The position numbers were made by a program, and so were the translations under genes. Shown one piece after another: positions 13,680 through 24,389 of a stretch of 64,000 nt of DNA. How positions within the stretch are numbered: position 1 is the first letter of the stretch; each line of letters opens with the position of its first letter. The DNA comes from Artemia franciscana (taxonomy: Eukaryota; Arthropoda; Branchiopoda; Anostraca; Artemiidae). A model generated the notes under the pieces. That model was not told the DNA's origin, ran no database searches, and saw only the letters and a program-made list of their open reading frames with translations. The stretch covers positions 52,894,068-52,958,067 of the forward strand of contig NC_088866.1 in NCBI RefSeq assembly GCF_032884065.1, given 5' to 3'.

Positions 13680-13828
13680 CTGGGGATTTTTCTTAGGTCA
13701 CAGTTTCTAGTTTTCTTGTCCTTTTTACTAAACCAAACTTCTAGCAGCTTCTCAACTCCTTCAAAAAAATGAGATCCTTCATTTGACGATGATATATTAG
13801 AGTCAATATTAGTATTTGTAGGGTCCAT
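13680..13828 (-). CDS. AMD1: S-adenosylmethionine decarboxylase, exon 1 (start codon)
   Basis: The ATG at 13828 opens 49 codons plus two bases, ending at a CAG/GTTTGT donor in phase 2. After a polar N-terminal stretch of about 18 residues comes '[14 protein letters not shown]', the family hallmark. The two glutamates after FF correspond to human Glu8 and Glu11, needed for catalysis and processing. The exon ends in 'DLRKIP' plus a split arginine codon completed by 5998-6084. The N-terminus is about 15 residues longer than the human enzyme. The exon appears a second time, identical in protein, at 18313-18461, most likely an assembly duplicate. The gene is probably also controlled by a uORF (13881-13946), as polyamine-responsive AdoMetDC mRNAs are in other lineages. 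Confidence 0.9.
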
Positions 13829-13880
13829 CTTGCCGGCTGACAAATCCTCGTGCAAAAGTAAGAGCTGATTCACAGATAAC

Positions 13881-13946
13881 TTACCACTTCAGTTGCAAAA
13901 ATGTAACTGAAGAAAAAGATGGCAGAAAATCATACGAAAATGCCAT
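13881..13946 (-). CDS. Upstream ORF of AMD1 (21 codons)
   Basis: An ATG at 13946 opens a 21-residue frame ending 'LQLKW' and TAA, 52 bases before the AMD1 start codon. Both allelic copies keep it open. They differ by one silent change and one Phe/Ser change. If the TATA-like box at 13985-13994 is used, the uORF would start close to the cap. Mammalian and plant AdoMetDC mRNAs carry polyamine-sensing uORFs, but this peptide resembles neither the mammalian hexapeptide nor the plant one, so a regulatory role is inference. Confidence 0.4.
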   Translation of the reverse strand: MAFSYDFLPSFSSVTFLQLKW

Positions 13947-13984
13947 TGACAGTGTTGTCAAAGCAATTGTAGTAGCGTTTTAGA

Positions 13985-13994
13985 TTTATATATA
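13985..13994 (-). promoter_or_regulatory. TATA-like box upstream of AMD1
   Basis: TATATATAAA on the minus strand, conserved at 18618-18627 in the duplicate. Typical spacing would place transcription start near 13960-13965, giving a leader of about 135 nt that includes the uORF. The surroundings are AT-rich, so a chance match is possible. Confidence 0.4.
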
Positions 13995-16393
13995 AACTAA
14001 GTGACTTTTCTAGTAAAAGTTTTTTGGCTCTTATTGCTGCAACTCTTAATGACTAAATGATATGTTCTTCACTTTTGAATTATTGGCTTTTAAAATTTTG
14101 AAAAAAGCTTAATGAAAGCTGGTTATGAAGAAACTGATACACAAGGTCTTTAAGGCTAGCTGCCAAAAAAGCAAGATCGGCTTTGAAAAGCTTGTATTTA
14201 ATTATTTTATTTCGTTTGAATTAATTTATCATGTCCAATCGCATTATTTATTTGTCCTGGTTGAAGTTCGTTGAATTAAGGATGCGTAGGCTGTTTTAAA
14301 AAGTAAAAAAAAATTATGTTTGAAGTTCGCACTTTAATGTAAGTTTATATATATATTGAATCGATTCACAGCGAAATATTCATTGAATCGAATTTTACTT
14401 TCTTGAGAAAATTTTCCTATTGTGTCTAAGTTGTGTTTGTTTGAGCAGGTTACATTAAACAATAAATTGTGCATTTCAACTCATAGAAAGTCTAAAAAAT
14501 AATTTATTGTTTACGCTAATATTAAAAATAGAGCTCTAATAATATAAAAAATATATGTTTGTTACATCTTGGTAGAAAATGTTTGAGGAGGAGGAACAGG
14601 CAATGGCGTCACTTCATGACAATGTAGGAGGGGAGGAACAAATATATTTATCCAAATCTAGAACGGTATCCTTGTTATTTTTGTATATTTTTTCAGTGAA
14701 GTTATCGAAAAGGGTATTTTCAATATGATAAATACCAAAAATGTTTTTTCAATGACAGTATAAAAAGGTCTCTTTCAAATATCAGAGACAGGTGAAAACA
14801 TTTAGGGTGTTAAATCTTTCTTCTCCTATTGAAGCCACAGAGAACAGGATAAGTTTAGGAGGTGTCACTACATTTCAGGTATCACAACTATTTGTAACGT
14901 AATTAATAAATTAAGTCGTGTTAAGACTTGCACTGAATATGATTTCTTTTAGAGTTAATCTACCTACAATTAAAACTAAAAGGGAGCTTCAAATAAAACG
15001 GTGAGAATAATCTCTTCCCTCGCATTGGCACCAATGGGAAAAAAAAAGTTTAAAAGGTTTAGTTACAGATTTCTCAATTATCTGTAATACTTGACTTACA
15101 TTCACTACTTATTATCATAAAGTTCTTAAGAGCATCAATTGGTCAAGTCTTAAAGCTTCACTTAAAAACATGCACTTTTCTCGAGTACTGAGCATTGGCC
15201 GGGCATACTGCTTTTGTCTGAATTAAGTGGCGATCGAAAATGTCGGTTAGCCTGATACACTTGTAGGAAGCATGCTAAAATGCTCTAGATCGATATCTGG
15301 TAGTTCCAAAAATATTTCTCCGTATTGACTCCGAAAAATGATTGGTTCTGGAATCAGAAAATATTAAATTATAGTCTCTCATTGACTTCTCGTCAGGTTT
15401 GGCACTTCCCACGGGTAGCACTTTTATATGGTAGTAACACATTGGGGAAGCGTAGTACTATTGCAGCACTCTTTACACACACACACATAAACAGTTTTTC
15501 TAATAAAGGGGCGAAAAAACTGTCTATGCACACAAACATCACCATTCTTTTATTCTTTATGTTTATTTACTTCCATTTTCCTGTCCCTTTTTTCGAAAAT
15601 GCGCCATTATGTTTATACAGCCTCTCCTTGAACTTCCCGGAAATGCATTCTAGTTAGTTAAGACATTTCGACAATAAAATAGTTGTCGAAATCAATTTAT
15701 GCAGTCAGTTCAAACTCATTAGTTTTTAAGTAGAGCCCATAGTTACTTTGGGAAGGCCCAATCTGACGTTCGGAAGCCATGTTCAACAAAAGTATGAAAG
15801 AAAAAAAAAACAATGGAAAAAAGACACTTCTTGCTGTCGATTCCAAATTCTTGTTGCCTCACGGGTTAAAAAGCCCTTTGAAATTAATTATTTCCTAAAA
15901 TATATGTGAGAGACAAATCAAAAGACAAATACATGTTTTAGAGGTACACTGCATATTTTTACGGCACTTGGCGCTAGAAAATACTGTTCTAGGCCATCCA
16001 CCGAATTCATACTTAAGCAAATAAACAAAATATAATTTCTCAAATTCTGAATTTCAAAGAGACTTAGATCCTTTGCTCCGTAATAATTTCTTTGAGTATT
16101 CTCTTCTCTTAAACAAATTTTAAGAGAAGCAAATACAAAGACAATTACACTCTTTGATAACTTATTTCGAAAACTTCTGTTGCGTTGCTGCAGAAAATAA
16201 TTTCCCCAACCACATATACTTGCTCTTTTATAGAAATTGTTACCATTTCAAACTTTTGTCTTAGGAATACAAGTGGGCATGCTTTTGATTGTGTAGGGAC
16301 ATTTCCGCGGTCCATTCCAAAAGGAGAAGGGGCAGTCACACCCTAAACTATAAATTAATATAACTACTTAATCCAAGAATACTAAATTTATTT

Positions 16394-16814
16394 GGTACTT
16401 GTGTATTATTCAGAACACACTCAATAAGTGAAGTTATTTTCCTAATAAAGTATTATATTTTCATCACCCTCTGTTTTATTTCATTTGCTTTATCAAAAGT
16501 TTGGGCTATATATTTGCACATTAGGGGAGGGGGGATTAGGTTCTGTGTAAATAATTCTAAGTTGTAATTCTACAAATTTCCTAATAAAGTATTATATTTT
16601 CATCATATTTTGTTTTATTTCATTAACTTTATCAAAAGTTTGGGCTATATTTGCACATTAGGGGGGGGGGGGGCATTATATCAAATACCTAACTTAACCT
16701 AACCTAACCACCTTTCTATATAAATATTTAATTAAAATGTACCTGCATCGTAGTTGGTTTCATGAAGGAACCTACTTCACTTATTGAGTGTGTTCTGAAT
16801 AATACACAAGTACC
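16394..16814. repeat. Fold-back / MITE-like element with 41-bp exact inverted repeats
   Basis: The 41 bases at 16394-16434 (starting 'GGTACTTGTGTATTATTC') are exactly reversed at 16774-16814. Between them a segment of about 130 bp, including 'CCTAATAAAGTATTATATTT' and 'TCAAAAGTTTGGGCTATA', is tandemly duplicated (about 16440-16560 and 16579-16672). 'CCTAACCTAACC' near 16695 is a short arthropod-telomere-like run. The duplicate copy has arms at 21020-21060 and 21400-21440. Confidence 0.8.
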
Positions 16815-17269
16815 ATTTATTTATTACCCCCCCCCCCTCCATAAACCCTGGATCTGCCACTATTTCAAAGGAGTGAATATAAGAAAGATTAAGTCTTTGC
16901 CCCCAGGATGTATGTAAATTTACGCTCTGTATTCACGCAAATTAATGAAAAAAAGAAGATTACCGGAAAGATATTCATTACTCTGAAAGATAGACAAAGA
17001 ATTTCTCCTTGAACGATTAAATAAAAATAAAAACATTTTTTTTCAAATAAAAGTAAGGAGGAACACTAAAACTCATGACAAACAGAAATTATTCCGCATA
17101 TAAAAGGCTTCCCCCCTCCTCATTACCTTACCCTTCACACCAAAGTTCTTAGCACATTTAAGAAAGCTTTTTATTATAATTAAACGGCCCTCGTGTTTCA
17201 GGAGTAGTTCTTAAAAAATTGGGACGAACAGCCAAACTTTGGCGTAAAGAACATGGCTTGACATCTTTG

Positions 17270-17960
17270 ACATCATCAATGGATTCCAAGCAAACTTCTT
17301 CAAAGATGTCACTGGCTAAGTTTCAAGTGGACAGAAATCAAAGAGCGAGAGAAAATGATAAATGAAGACAATGTGATTGTTCAGAATTTTAGCTATATTT
17401 TTCTAATCATTGGTTACTTTTGAAGATAATCTCGGCGGTGAAATTGATTTAAAGAACAGTTTAAAACAAAAGTAGAAAACAAAATCATATATTTTGAGTA
17501 TAGTAACCACGTACGACTGACAAATTCACTATTGGCTAGTGGCCTTATGAAATGATTTTTTGAAAACCCCCTATGGCCGATATCGAGTGGTAAATCAATA
17601 TCCTTTTCCTGATAAGGACCATGGTGAACAATAGATACCCGAAGAGCGTCATTGCACCTGTCAGGCCAAGTACCTGGGTTGCCATTAAAATCAAGAGCTG
17701 ATTCTGAGTTTCTACACACATTCAGATTTTCTTCAGTATTTAAACTTTCATCATTACCTTCCTCTGTTCAAATTTCACTTGCGTTCTCTTCAACATCATA
17801 ATTATTACTACTATTTTCAAGTGGATAATCTGTTCCTGATGAGGGTCCCGGTCCCACTTTCTCTTGATCCGCTGTGTTTTGTTTTTCGATTTATTCGTTG
17901 GCATAAATACTCTAAAAATGACCCTTTTTGTTCCTAAATAAACTTGTCCTTCTGAGCTTT
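17270..17960 (-). pseudogene. Decayed hAT-type transposase, N-terminal (ZMYM1/TTF-like) part
   Basis: On the minus strand an acidic N-terminal stretch leads into 'NGNPGTWP', a 'SIVHHGP' segment, 'FSKNHF' and 'RTWLLYSK'. A frame change then gives 'FYFCFKLF'. This is the order of the TTF-type zinc-finger region of ZMYM1-like hAT transposases: P-x-x-W, G-P, R-x-W-L-x-YS, FCF-x-CKLF. A KNIAKILNNH-like segment follows with stop codons. Frameshifts and stops show it is dead. The sequence is repeated at 21899-22590 in the duplicate block. Confidence 0.6.
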
Positions 17961-18094
17961 CCTTTTCCGGTATTGGAAGCAACATAGTCTTTTCCTTGTC
18001 TTTGTGCAAAACACAAAGTTCAGGGAAGTGCTCATAGCCCACAGGCTTTGGTGATATTGTTTCAAGAATCAGTCATAACGCGAAAAATCTTATA

Positions 18095-18194
18095 NNNNNN
18101 NNNNNNNNNNNNNNNNNNNNNNNNNNNNNNNNNNNNNNNNNNNNNNNNNNNNNNNNNNNNNNNNNNNNNNNNNNNNNNNNNNNNNNNNNNNNNN
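18095..18194. other. Assembly gap, 100 N
   Basis: Exactly 100 N, the usual placeholder for a gap of unknown size. The flanks are the two copies of the 4.53-kb duplication, so the true gap may be negative (overlapping contigs). Confidence 0.99.
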
Positions 18195-18312
18195 CTCCTA
18201 CTCTAGACTTTAGGGAGACATAGGGAGTTGGTTACTCCCTATGAATAGTGCCTGTAGAATCCCAACCAAAAGTTGCCTAGCCTACATGCACAACAGCAGT
18301 CTAATAACAAAC

Positions 18313-18461
18313 CTGGGGATTTTTCTTAGGTCACAGTTTCTAGTTTTCTTGTCCTTTTTACTAAACCAAACTTCTAGCAGCTTCTCAACTCCTTCAAAAA
18401 AATGAGATCCTTCATTTGACGATGATATATTAGAGTCAATATTAGTATTTGTAGGGTCCAT
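18313..18461 (-). CDS. AMD1: AMD1 exon 1, duplicate copy (probably the other allele)
   Basis: Identical in protein to 13680-13828, with the same ATG, phase-2 donor and family hallmark '[14 protein letters not shown]'. It sits inside the 4.53-kb block repeated across the N gap. Exon 2 occurs only once, to the left. I therefore read this as an assembly duplicate of one gene rather than a second paralogue or a tandem promoter. Confidence 0.85.
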
Positions 18462-18513
18462 CTTGCCGGCTGACAAATCCTCGTGCAAAAGTAAGAGCTG
18501 ATTCACAGATAAC

Positions 18514-18579
18514 TTACCACTTCAGTTGCAAAAATGTAACTGAAGAGGAAGATGGCAGAAAATCATACGAAAACGCCAT
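18514..18579 (-). CDS. AMD1 upstream ORF, duplicate copy
   Basis: Same 21-codon frame as 13881-13946, with one silent change and one Phe-to-Ser change. It remains open, with the same distance to the AMD1 ATG. Confidence 0.35.
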   Translation of the reverse strand: MAFSYDFLPSSSSVTFLQLKW

Positions 18580-21500
18580 TGACAGTGTTGTCAAAGCAAT
18601 TGTAGTAGCGTTTTAGATTTATATATAAACTAAGTGACTTTTCTAGTAAAAGTTTTTTGGCTCTTATTGCTGCAACTCTTAATGACTAAATGATATGTTC
18701 TTCACTTTTGAATTATTGGCTTTTAAAATTTTGAAAAAAGCTTAATGAAAGCTGGTTATGAAGAAACTGATACACAAGGTCTTTAAGGCTAGCTGCCAAA
18801 AAAGCAAGATCGGCTTTGAAAAGCTTGTATTTAATTATTTTATTTCGTTTGAATTAATTTATCATGTCCAATCGCATTATTTATTTGTCCTGGTTGAAGT
18901 TCGTTGAATTAAGGATGCGTAGGCTGTTTTAAAAAGTAAAAAAAAATTATGTTTGAAGTTCGCACTTTAGTGTAAGTTTATATATATATTGAATCGATTC
19001 ACAGCGAAATATTCATTGAATCGAATTTTACTTTCTTGAGAAAATTTTCCTATTGTGTCTAAGTTTTGTTTGTTTGAGCAGGTTACATTAAACAATAAAT
19101 TGTGCATTTCAACTCATAGAAAGTCTAAAAAATAATTTATTGTTTACGCTAATATTAAAAATAGAGCTCTAATAATATAAAAAATATATGTTTGTTACAT
19201 CTTGGTAGAAAATGTTTGAGGAGGAGGAACAGGCAATGGCGTCACTTCATGACAATGTAGGAGGGGAGGAACAAATATATTTATCCAAATCTAGAACGGT
19301 ATCCTTGTTATTTTTGTATATTTTTTTTCAGTGAAGTTATCGAAAAGGGTATTTTCAATATGATAAATACCAAAAAATGTTTTTTCAATGACAGTATAAA
19401 AAGGTCTCTTTCAAATATCAGAGACAGGTGAAAACATTTAGGGTGTTAAATCTTTCTTCTCCTATTGAAGCCACAGAGAACAGGATAAGTTTAGGAGGTG
19501 TCACTACATTTCAGGTATCACAACTATTTGTAACGAAATTAATAAATTAAGTCGTGTTAAGACTTGCACTGAATATGATTTCTTTTAGAGTTAATCTACC
19601 TACAATTAAAACTAAAAGGGAGCTTCAAATAAAACGGTGAGAATAATCTCTTCCCTCGCATTGGCACCAATGGGAAAAAAAAAGTTTAAAAGGTTTAGTT
19701 ACAGATTTCTCAATTATCTGTAATACTTGACTTACATTCACTACTTATTATCATAAAGTTCTTAAGAGCATCAATTGGTCAAGTCTTAAAGCTTCACTTA
19801 AAAACATGCACTTTTCTCGAGTATTGGCCGGGCATACTGCTTTTGTCTGAATTAAGTGGCGATCGAAAATGTCGGTTAGCCTGATACACTTGTAGGAAGC
19901 ATGCTAAAATGCTCTAGATCGATATCTGGTAGTTCCAAAAATATTTCTCCGTATTGACTCCGAAAAATGATTGGTTCTGGAATCAGAAAATATTAAATTA
20001 TAGTCTCTCATTGACTTCTCGTCAGGTTTGGCACTTCCCACGGGTAGCACTTTTATATGGTAGTAACACATTGGGGAAGCGTAGTACTATTGCAGCACTC
20101 TTTACACACACAAACATAAACAGTTTTTCTAATAAAGGGGCGAAAAACTGTCTATGCACACAAACATCACCATTCTTTTATTCTTTATGTTTATTTACTT
20201 CCATTTTCCTGTCCCTTTTTTCGAAAATGCGCCATTATGTTTATACAGCCTCTCCTTGAACTTCCCGGAAATGCATTCTAGTTAGTTAAGACATTTCGAC
20301 AATAAAATAGTTGTCGAAATCAATTCATGCAGTCTCAAACTCATTAGTTTTTAAGTAGAGCCCATAGTTTCTTTGGGAAGGCCCAATCTGACGTTCGGAA
20401 GCCATGTTCAACAAAAGTATGAAAGAAAAAAAAAACAATGGAAAAAAGACACTTCTTGCTGTCGATTCCAAATTCTTGTTGCCTCACGGGTTAAAAAGCC
20501 CTTTGAAATTAATTATTTCCTAAAATATATGTGAGAGACAAATCAAAAGACAAATACATGTTTTAGAGGTACACTGCATATTTTTACGGCACTTGGCGCT
20601 AGAAAATACTGTTCTAGGCCATCCACCGAATTCATACTTAAGCAAATAAACAAAATATAATTTCTCAAATTCTGAATTTCAAAGAGACTTAGATCCTTCG
20701 CTCCGTAATAATTTCTTTGAGTATTCTCTTCTCTTAAACAAATTTTAAAAGAGAAGCAAATACAAAGACAATTACACTCTTTGATAACTTATTTCGAAAA
20801 CTTCTGTTGCGTTGCTGCAGAAAATAATTTCCCCAACCACATATACTTGCTCTTTTATAGAAATTGTTACCATTTCAAACTTTTGTCTTAGGAATACAAG
20901 TGGGCATGCTTTTGATTGTGTAGGGACATTTCCGCGGTCCATCCCAAAGGAGAAGGGGCAGTCACACCCTAAACTATAAATTAACATAACTACTTAATCC
21001 AAGAATACTAAATTTATTAGGTACTTGTGTATTATTCAGAACACACTCAATAAGTGAAGTTATTTTCCTAATAAAGTATTATATTTTCATCACCCTCTGT
21101 TTTATTTCATTTGCTTTATCAAAAGTTTGGGCTATATATTTGCACATTAGGGGAGGGGGGATTAGGTTCTGTGTAAATAATTCTAAGTTGTAATTCTACA
21201 AATTTCCTAATAAAGTATTATATTTTCATCATATTTTGTTTTATTTCATTAACTTTATCAAAAGTTTGGGCTATATTTGCACATTAGGGGGGGGGGGGGC
21301 ATTATATCAAATACCTAACTTAACCTAACCTAACCACCTTTCTATATAAATATTTAATTAAAATGTACCTGCATCGTAGTTGGTTTCATGAAGGAACCTA
21401 CTTCACTTATTGAGTGTGTTCTGAATAATACACAAGTACCATTTATTTATTACCCCCCCCCCCTCCATAAACCCTGGATCTGCCACTATTTCAAAGGAGT

Positions 21501-21898
21501 GAATATAAGAAAGATTAAGTCTTTGCCCCCAGGATGTACATAAATTTACGCTACTGTATTCACGCAGATTAATGAAAAAAGAAAGAGATTACCGGAAAGA
21601 TTTTCATTGCTCTGAAAAATAGACAAAGAATTTCTCCTTGAACGATTGAATAAAAAAAAAAACATTTTTTTTTCAAATAAAGTAAGGAGGAACACTAAAA
21701 CTCATGACAAACAGAAATTATTCCGCATATAAAAGGCTTCCCCCCTCCTCATTACCTTACCCTTCACACCAAAGTTCTTAGCACATTTAAGAAAGCTTTT
21801 TATTATAATTAAACGGCCCTCGTGTTTCAGGAGTAGTTCTTAAAAAATTGGGACGAACAGCCAAACTTTGGCGTAAAGAACATGGCTTGACATCTTTG

Positions 21899-22590
21899 AC
21901 ATCATCAATGGATTCCAAGCAAACTTCTTCAAAGATGTCACTGGCTAAGTTTCAAGTGGACAGAAATCAAAGAGCGAGAGAAAATGATAAATGAAGACAA
22001 TGTGATTGTTCAGAATTTTAGCTATATTTTTCTAATCATTGGTTACTTTTGAAGATAATCTCGGCGGTGAAATTGATTTAAAGAACAGTTTAAAACAAAA
22101 GTAGAAAACAAAATCATATATTTTGAGTATAGTAACCACGTACGACTGACAAATTCACTATTGGCTAGTGGCCTTATGAAATGATTTTTTGAAAACCCCC
22201 TATGGCCGATATCGAGTGGTAAATCAATATCCTTTTCCTGATAAGGACCATGGTGAACAATAGATACCCGAAGAGCGTCATTGCACCTGTCAGGCCAAGT
22301 ACCTGGGTTGCCATTAAAATCAAGAGCTGATTCTGAGTTTCTACACACATTCAGATTTTCTTCAGTATTTAAACTTTCATCATTACCTTCCTCTGTTCAA
22401 ATTTCACTTGCGTTCTCTTCAACATCATAATTATTACTACTATTTTCAAGTGGATAATCTGTTCCTGATGAGGGTCCCGGTCCCACTTTCTCTTGATCCG
22501 CTGTGTTTTGTTTTTCGATTTATTCGTTGGCATAAATACTCTAAAAATGACCCTTTTTGTTCCTAAATAAACTTGTCCTTCTGAGCTTTC
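21899..22590 (-). pseudogene. Decayed hAT transposase N-terminal part, duplicate copy
   Basis: Same sequence as 17270-17960, with the frames carrying 'NGNPGTWP' and 'RTWLLYSK' preserved, including the same frameshifts. That fits an allelic or assembly copy of one old insertion. Confidence 0.6.
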
Positions 22591-22723
22591 CTTTTCCGGT
22601 ATTGGAAGCAACATAGTCTTTTCCTTGTCTTTGTGCAAAACACAAAGTTCAGGGAAGTGCTCCTAGCCCACAGGCTTTGGTGATATTGTTTCAAGAATCA
22701 GTCATAACGCGAAAAATCTTATA

Positions 22724-23526
22724 TTTCAGTGAAAACTTACTAATTACAGCTTGGATTACTGAACGAATGTTAGTAGCTGAATGAGAATGCTTGAGCCTCT
22801 TGAAATATGAAACACAGTGTTGCAACTTCTGCTCGTTTTTCATCTCCCTGGAGTAATAGGCAGTGATCTGTATAAAGTCAGATCCTTTTGCAGAACAGCA
22901 GTCAAGCTAGCCTGAGTGGCAGCCTTCAGTTTAACTTATCTTTTTTTGTCACTAAGACTTATGTGACAATGGATGGTGCCTTTTATTTTTTAAATGAGCC
23001 GTTTCAAATCTGGCTTATCAAACACGGAAAGTTGCAATTTGTCTGCAGAGCAACTTGTTTTGATCAACTAAAAATAAAGAGTGATTGTATGCCTGCTCTC
23101 CTTCTTCCAGATGTCGTTAATCTATTGGCCTCTGTGTCATTTTTATTTTGCTATTTGGAGCTTTCTTTAGGGAAGCAGCCTGACTTGATATTTTTTTTTG
23201 AGCTGGTTTGGGTTTGTTATTTGCTGCACCAATGACATATACTTTATCTTTCTGCATATTAGTTGTATGAAACCTGTTAAGATGGTAAACATCACGGTAG
23301 AGGCTCCCTTAGCCTTTAGAGACACCTTGCAGAAGTTACACCAGATACTTTCTTTATTCCCGTAAGGTACCCAGAGAGAGAGCTTTGAAATTGTGCTTGG
23401 AGCATCAAAGTCATCATCAGAAGATGACGTCATGTTTTTCTTAAGAAAAGTTAATTTTAGGATTTTTAACAAAATTTGAAGCATTTTCCAGTAGCCTACC
23501 ATTTTGAAAACTCGACCTCCACTCAA
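22724..23526 (-). pseudogene. Decayed BED-finger / hAT-like coding fragment
   Basis: From an ATG near 23431 the minus strand reads an acidic 'SSSDDDFD' start, then 'WCNFCKVSLKAKGA'. After a one-base frame change comes 'HLNRFH', giving the C-x2-C ... H-x4-H spacing of a BED zinc finger. Further along are in-frame stops. The segments 'YYSREMKNEQKLQHCVSYFK' and 'VMTDS' resemble the hAT catalytic-domain region. It is multiply broken. The assignment to hAT is moderate; a host BED-finger gene relic is the alternative. Confidence 0.45.
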
Positions 23527-24389
23527 ATATCTGACTTCTTTCGCCTCAGTGGCGTAACTAAGGAAGGAGGCAATAGCCCCCTGGGGTGTTTTGTTGGCAC
23601 ATCAAGCCGAGAACATTTATCACAAAATGAAAACAAAAATACAGTTCCCAACTACGGTTTCCTGTAAACTTAGACCCTTTGAAGCACAATATCAATTTTT
23701 AAGGAAGTTTGCTTGTCTATGACAAGTATTTAAGAGACAAATACAAGAAATAACATACTTTTTATGTATATTTTTTTAATTTCTTGTACTGTATAGTAGA
23801 AAATATCATGTTCATCCGAAGACTGGTATCCTACTGAATGAGAAAAGTGAAACCGCAATTTATAGAACTTCGACGCTTCGCTAAAATCAACTAGTTATAC
23901 CACTGTTTCAACTCTAGCCTTGTTCCTTGAAAGGGTACAATTTCAAGTTATGATTTAAAACACTATTTTGTAATTCTTGAATACGCCATTTTTGTATCAG
24001 TAAAATAAATTTGAGAACATAATACAAACAAGCGAAAAACTAAAACAGGACAAAATAGCTATTGCAATCTAGTTATAACCAATGCAGTATTTGGTCATAA
24101 AATGGCTCATTAGTTAACATGGTATTCCCATAATGGCAAAACAGTAACCCTTTTAATGTTTATTGTAAACCGAAGACTGACAGGATCTATAAAAGATAAT
24201 AGGATCTTAAAGAAATAAGAGTGCTATTATTGATGTTAAAAGTAAAGATTGCCATCTAGTAATGCCTAAGGTTAATTTAAAGCTGAAATTTAGGAAGGGT
24301 AACTACCTTCCAGGAAGCTATGATGTTGGTAGACTCCAGGATGAGAATTTTAGAAAACACTTTCCAGAAACAGTTGAATACTAAACTGA
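23527..24389. other. No gene seen
   Basis: AT-rich sequence between the BED-finger relic and the RTE-like relic. Short frames only, with no convincing splice sites or repeats. Confidence 0.5.

Larger units (their letters stand above)
13562..18094. repeat. First copy of a 4.53-kb near-identical duplication (contig end)
   Basis: This block is repeated base for base, with about one difference per hundred bases and small indels, at 18195-22723. It ends exactly at the N gap, and the second copy begins exactly after it. That is the geometry expected of two overlapping contig ends that were not merged. Differences include a 7-base deletion near 19823 and homopolymer length changes. It contains AMD1 exon 1, its promoter region, a fold-back element and a hAT relic. 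Confidence 0.95.
18195..22723. repeat. Second copy of the 4.53-kb duplication (contig start)
   Basis: Matches 13562-18094 from its first base after the gap to 'AAAAATCTTATA' at 22723, where sequence unique to this contig continues. It is four bases shorter overall. See the first copy for content. Confidence 0.95.

Noticed and set aside
15325-15657. A 110-residue plus-strand frame in the duplicated block
   Set aside because: The other allele (19954-20259) shifts frame by a single-base indel and ends differently, so the frame is not maintained.
16145-16339. Minus-strand frame with 'KEQVYVVGEI' resembling a kelch motif
   Set aside because: One motif only, without the GG doublet, and no clean splice sites; the two copies differ by an indel upstream. 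Too weak to call.
16688-16712. Run of CCTAA resembling the arthropod telomere repeat
   Set aside because: Only about three imperfect units; likely chance or an old interstitial remnant.
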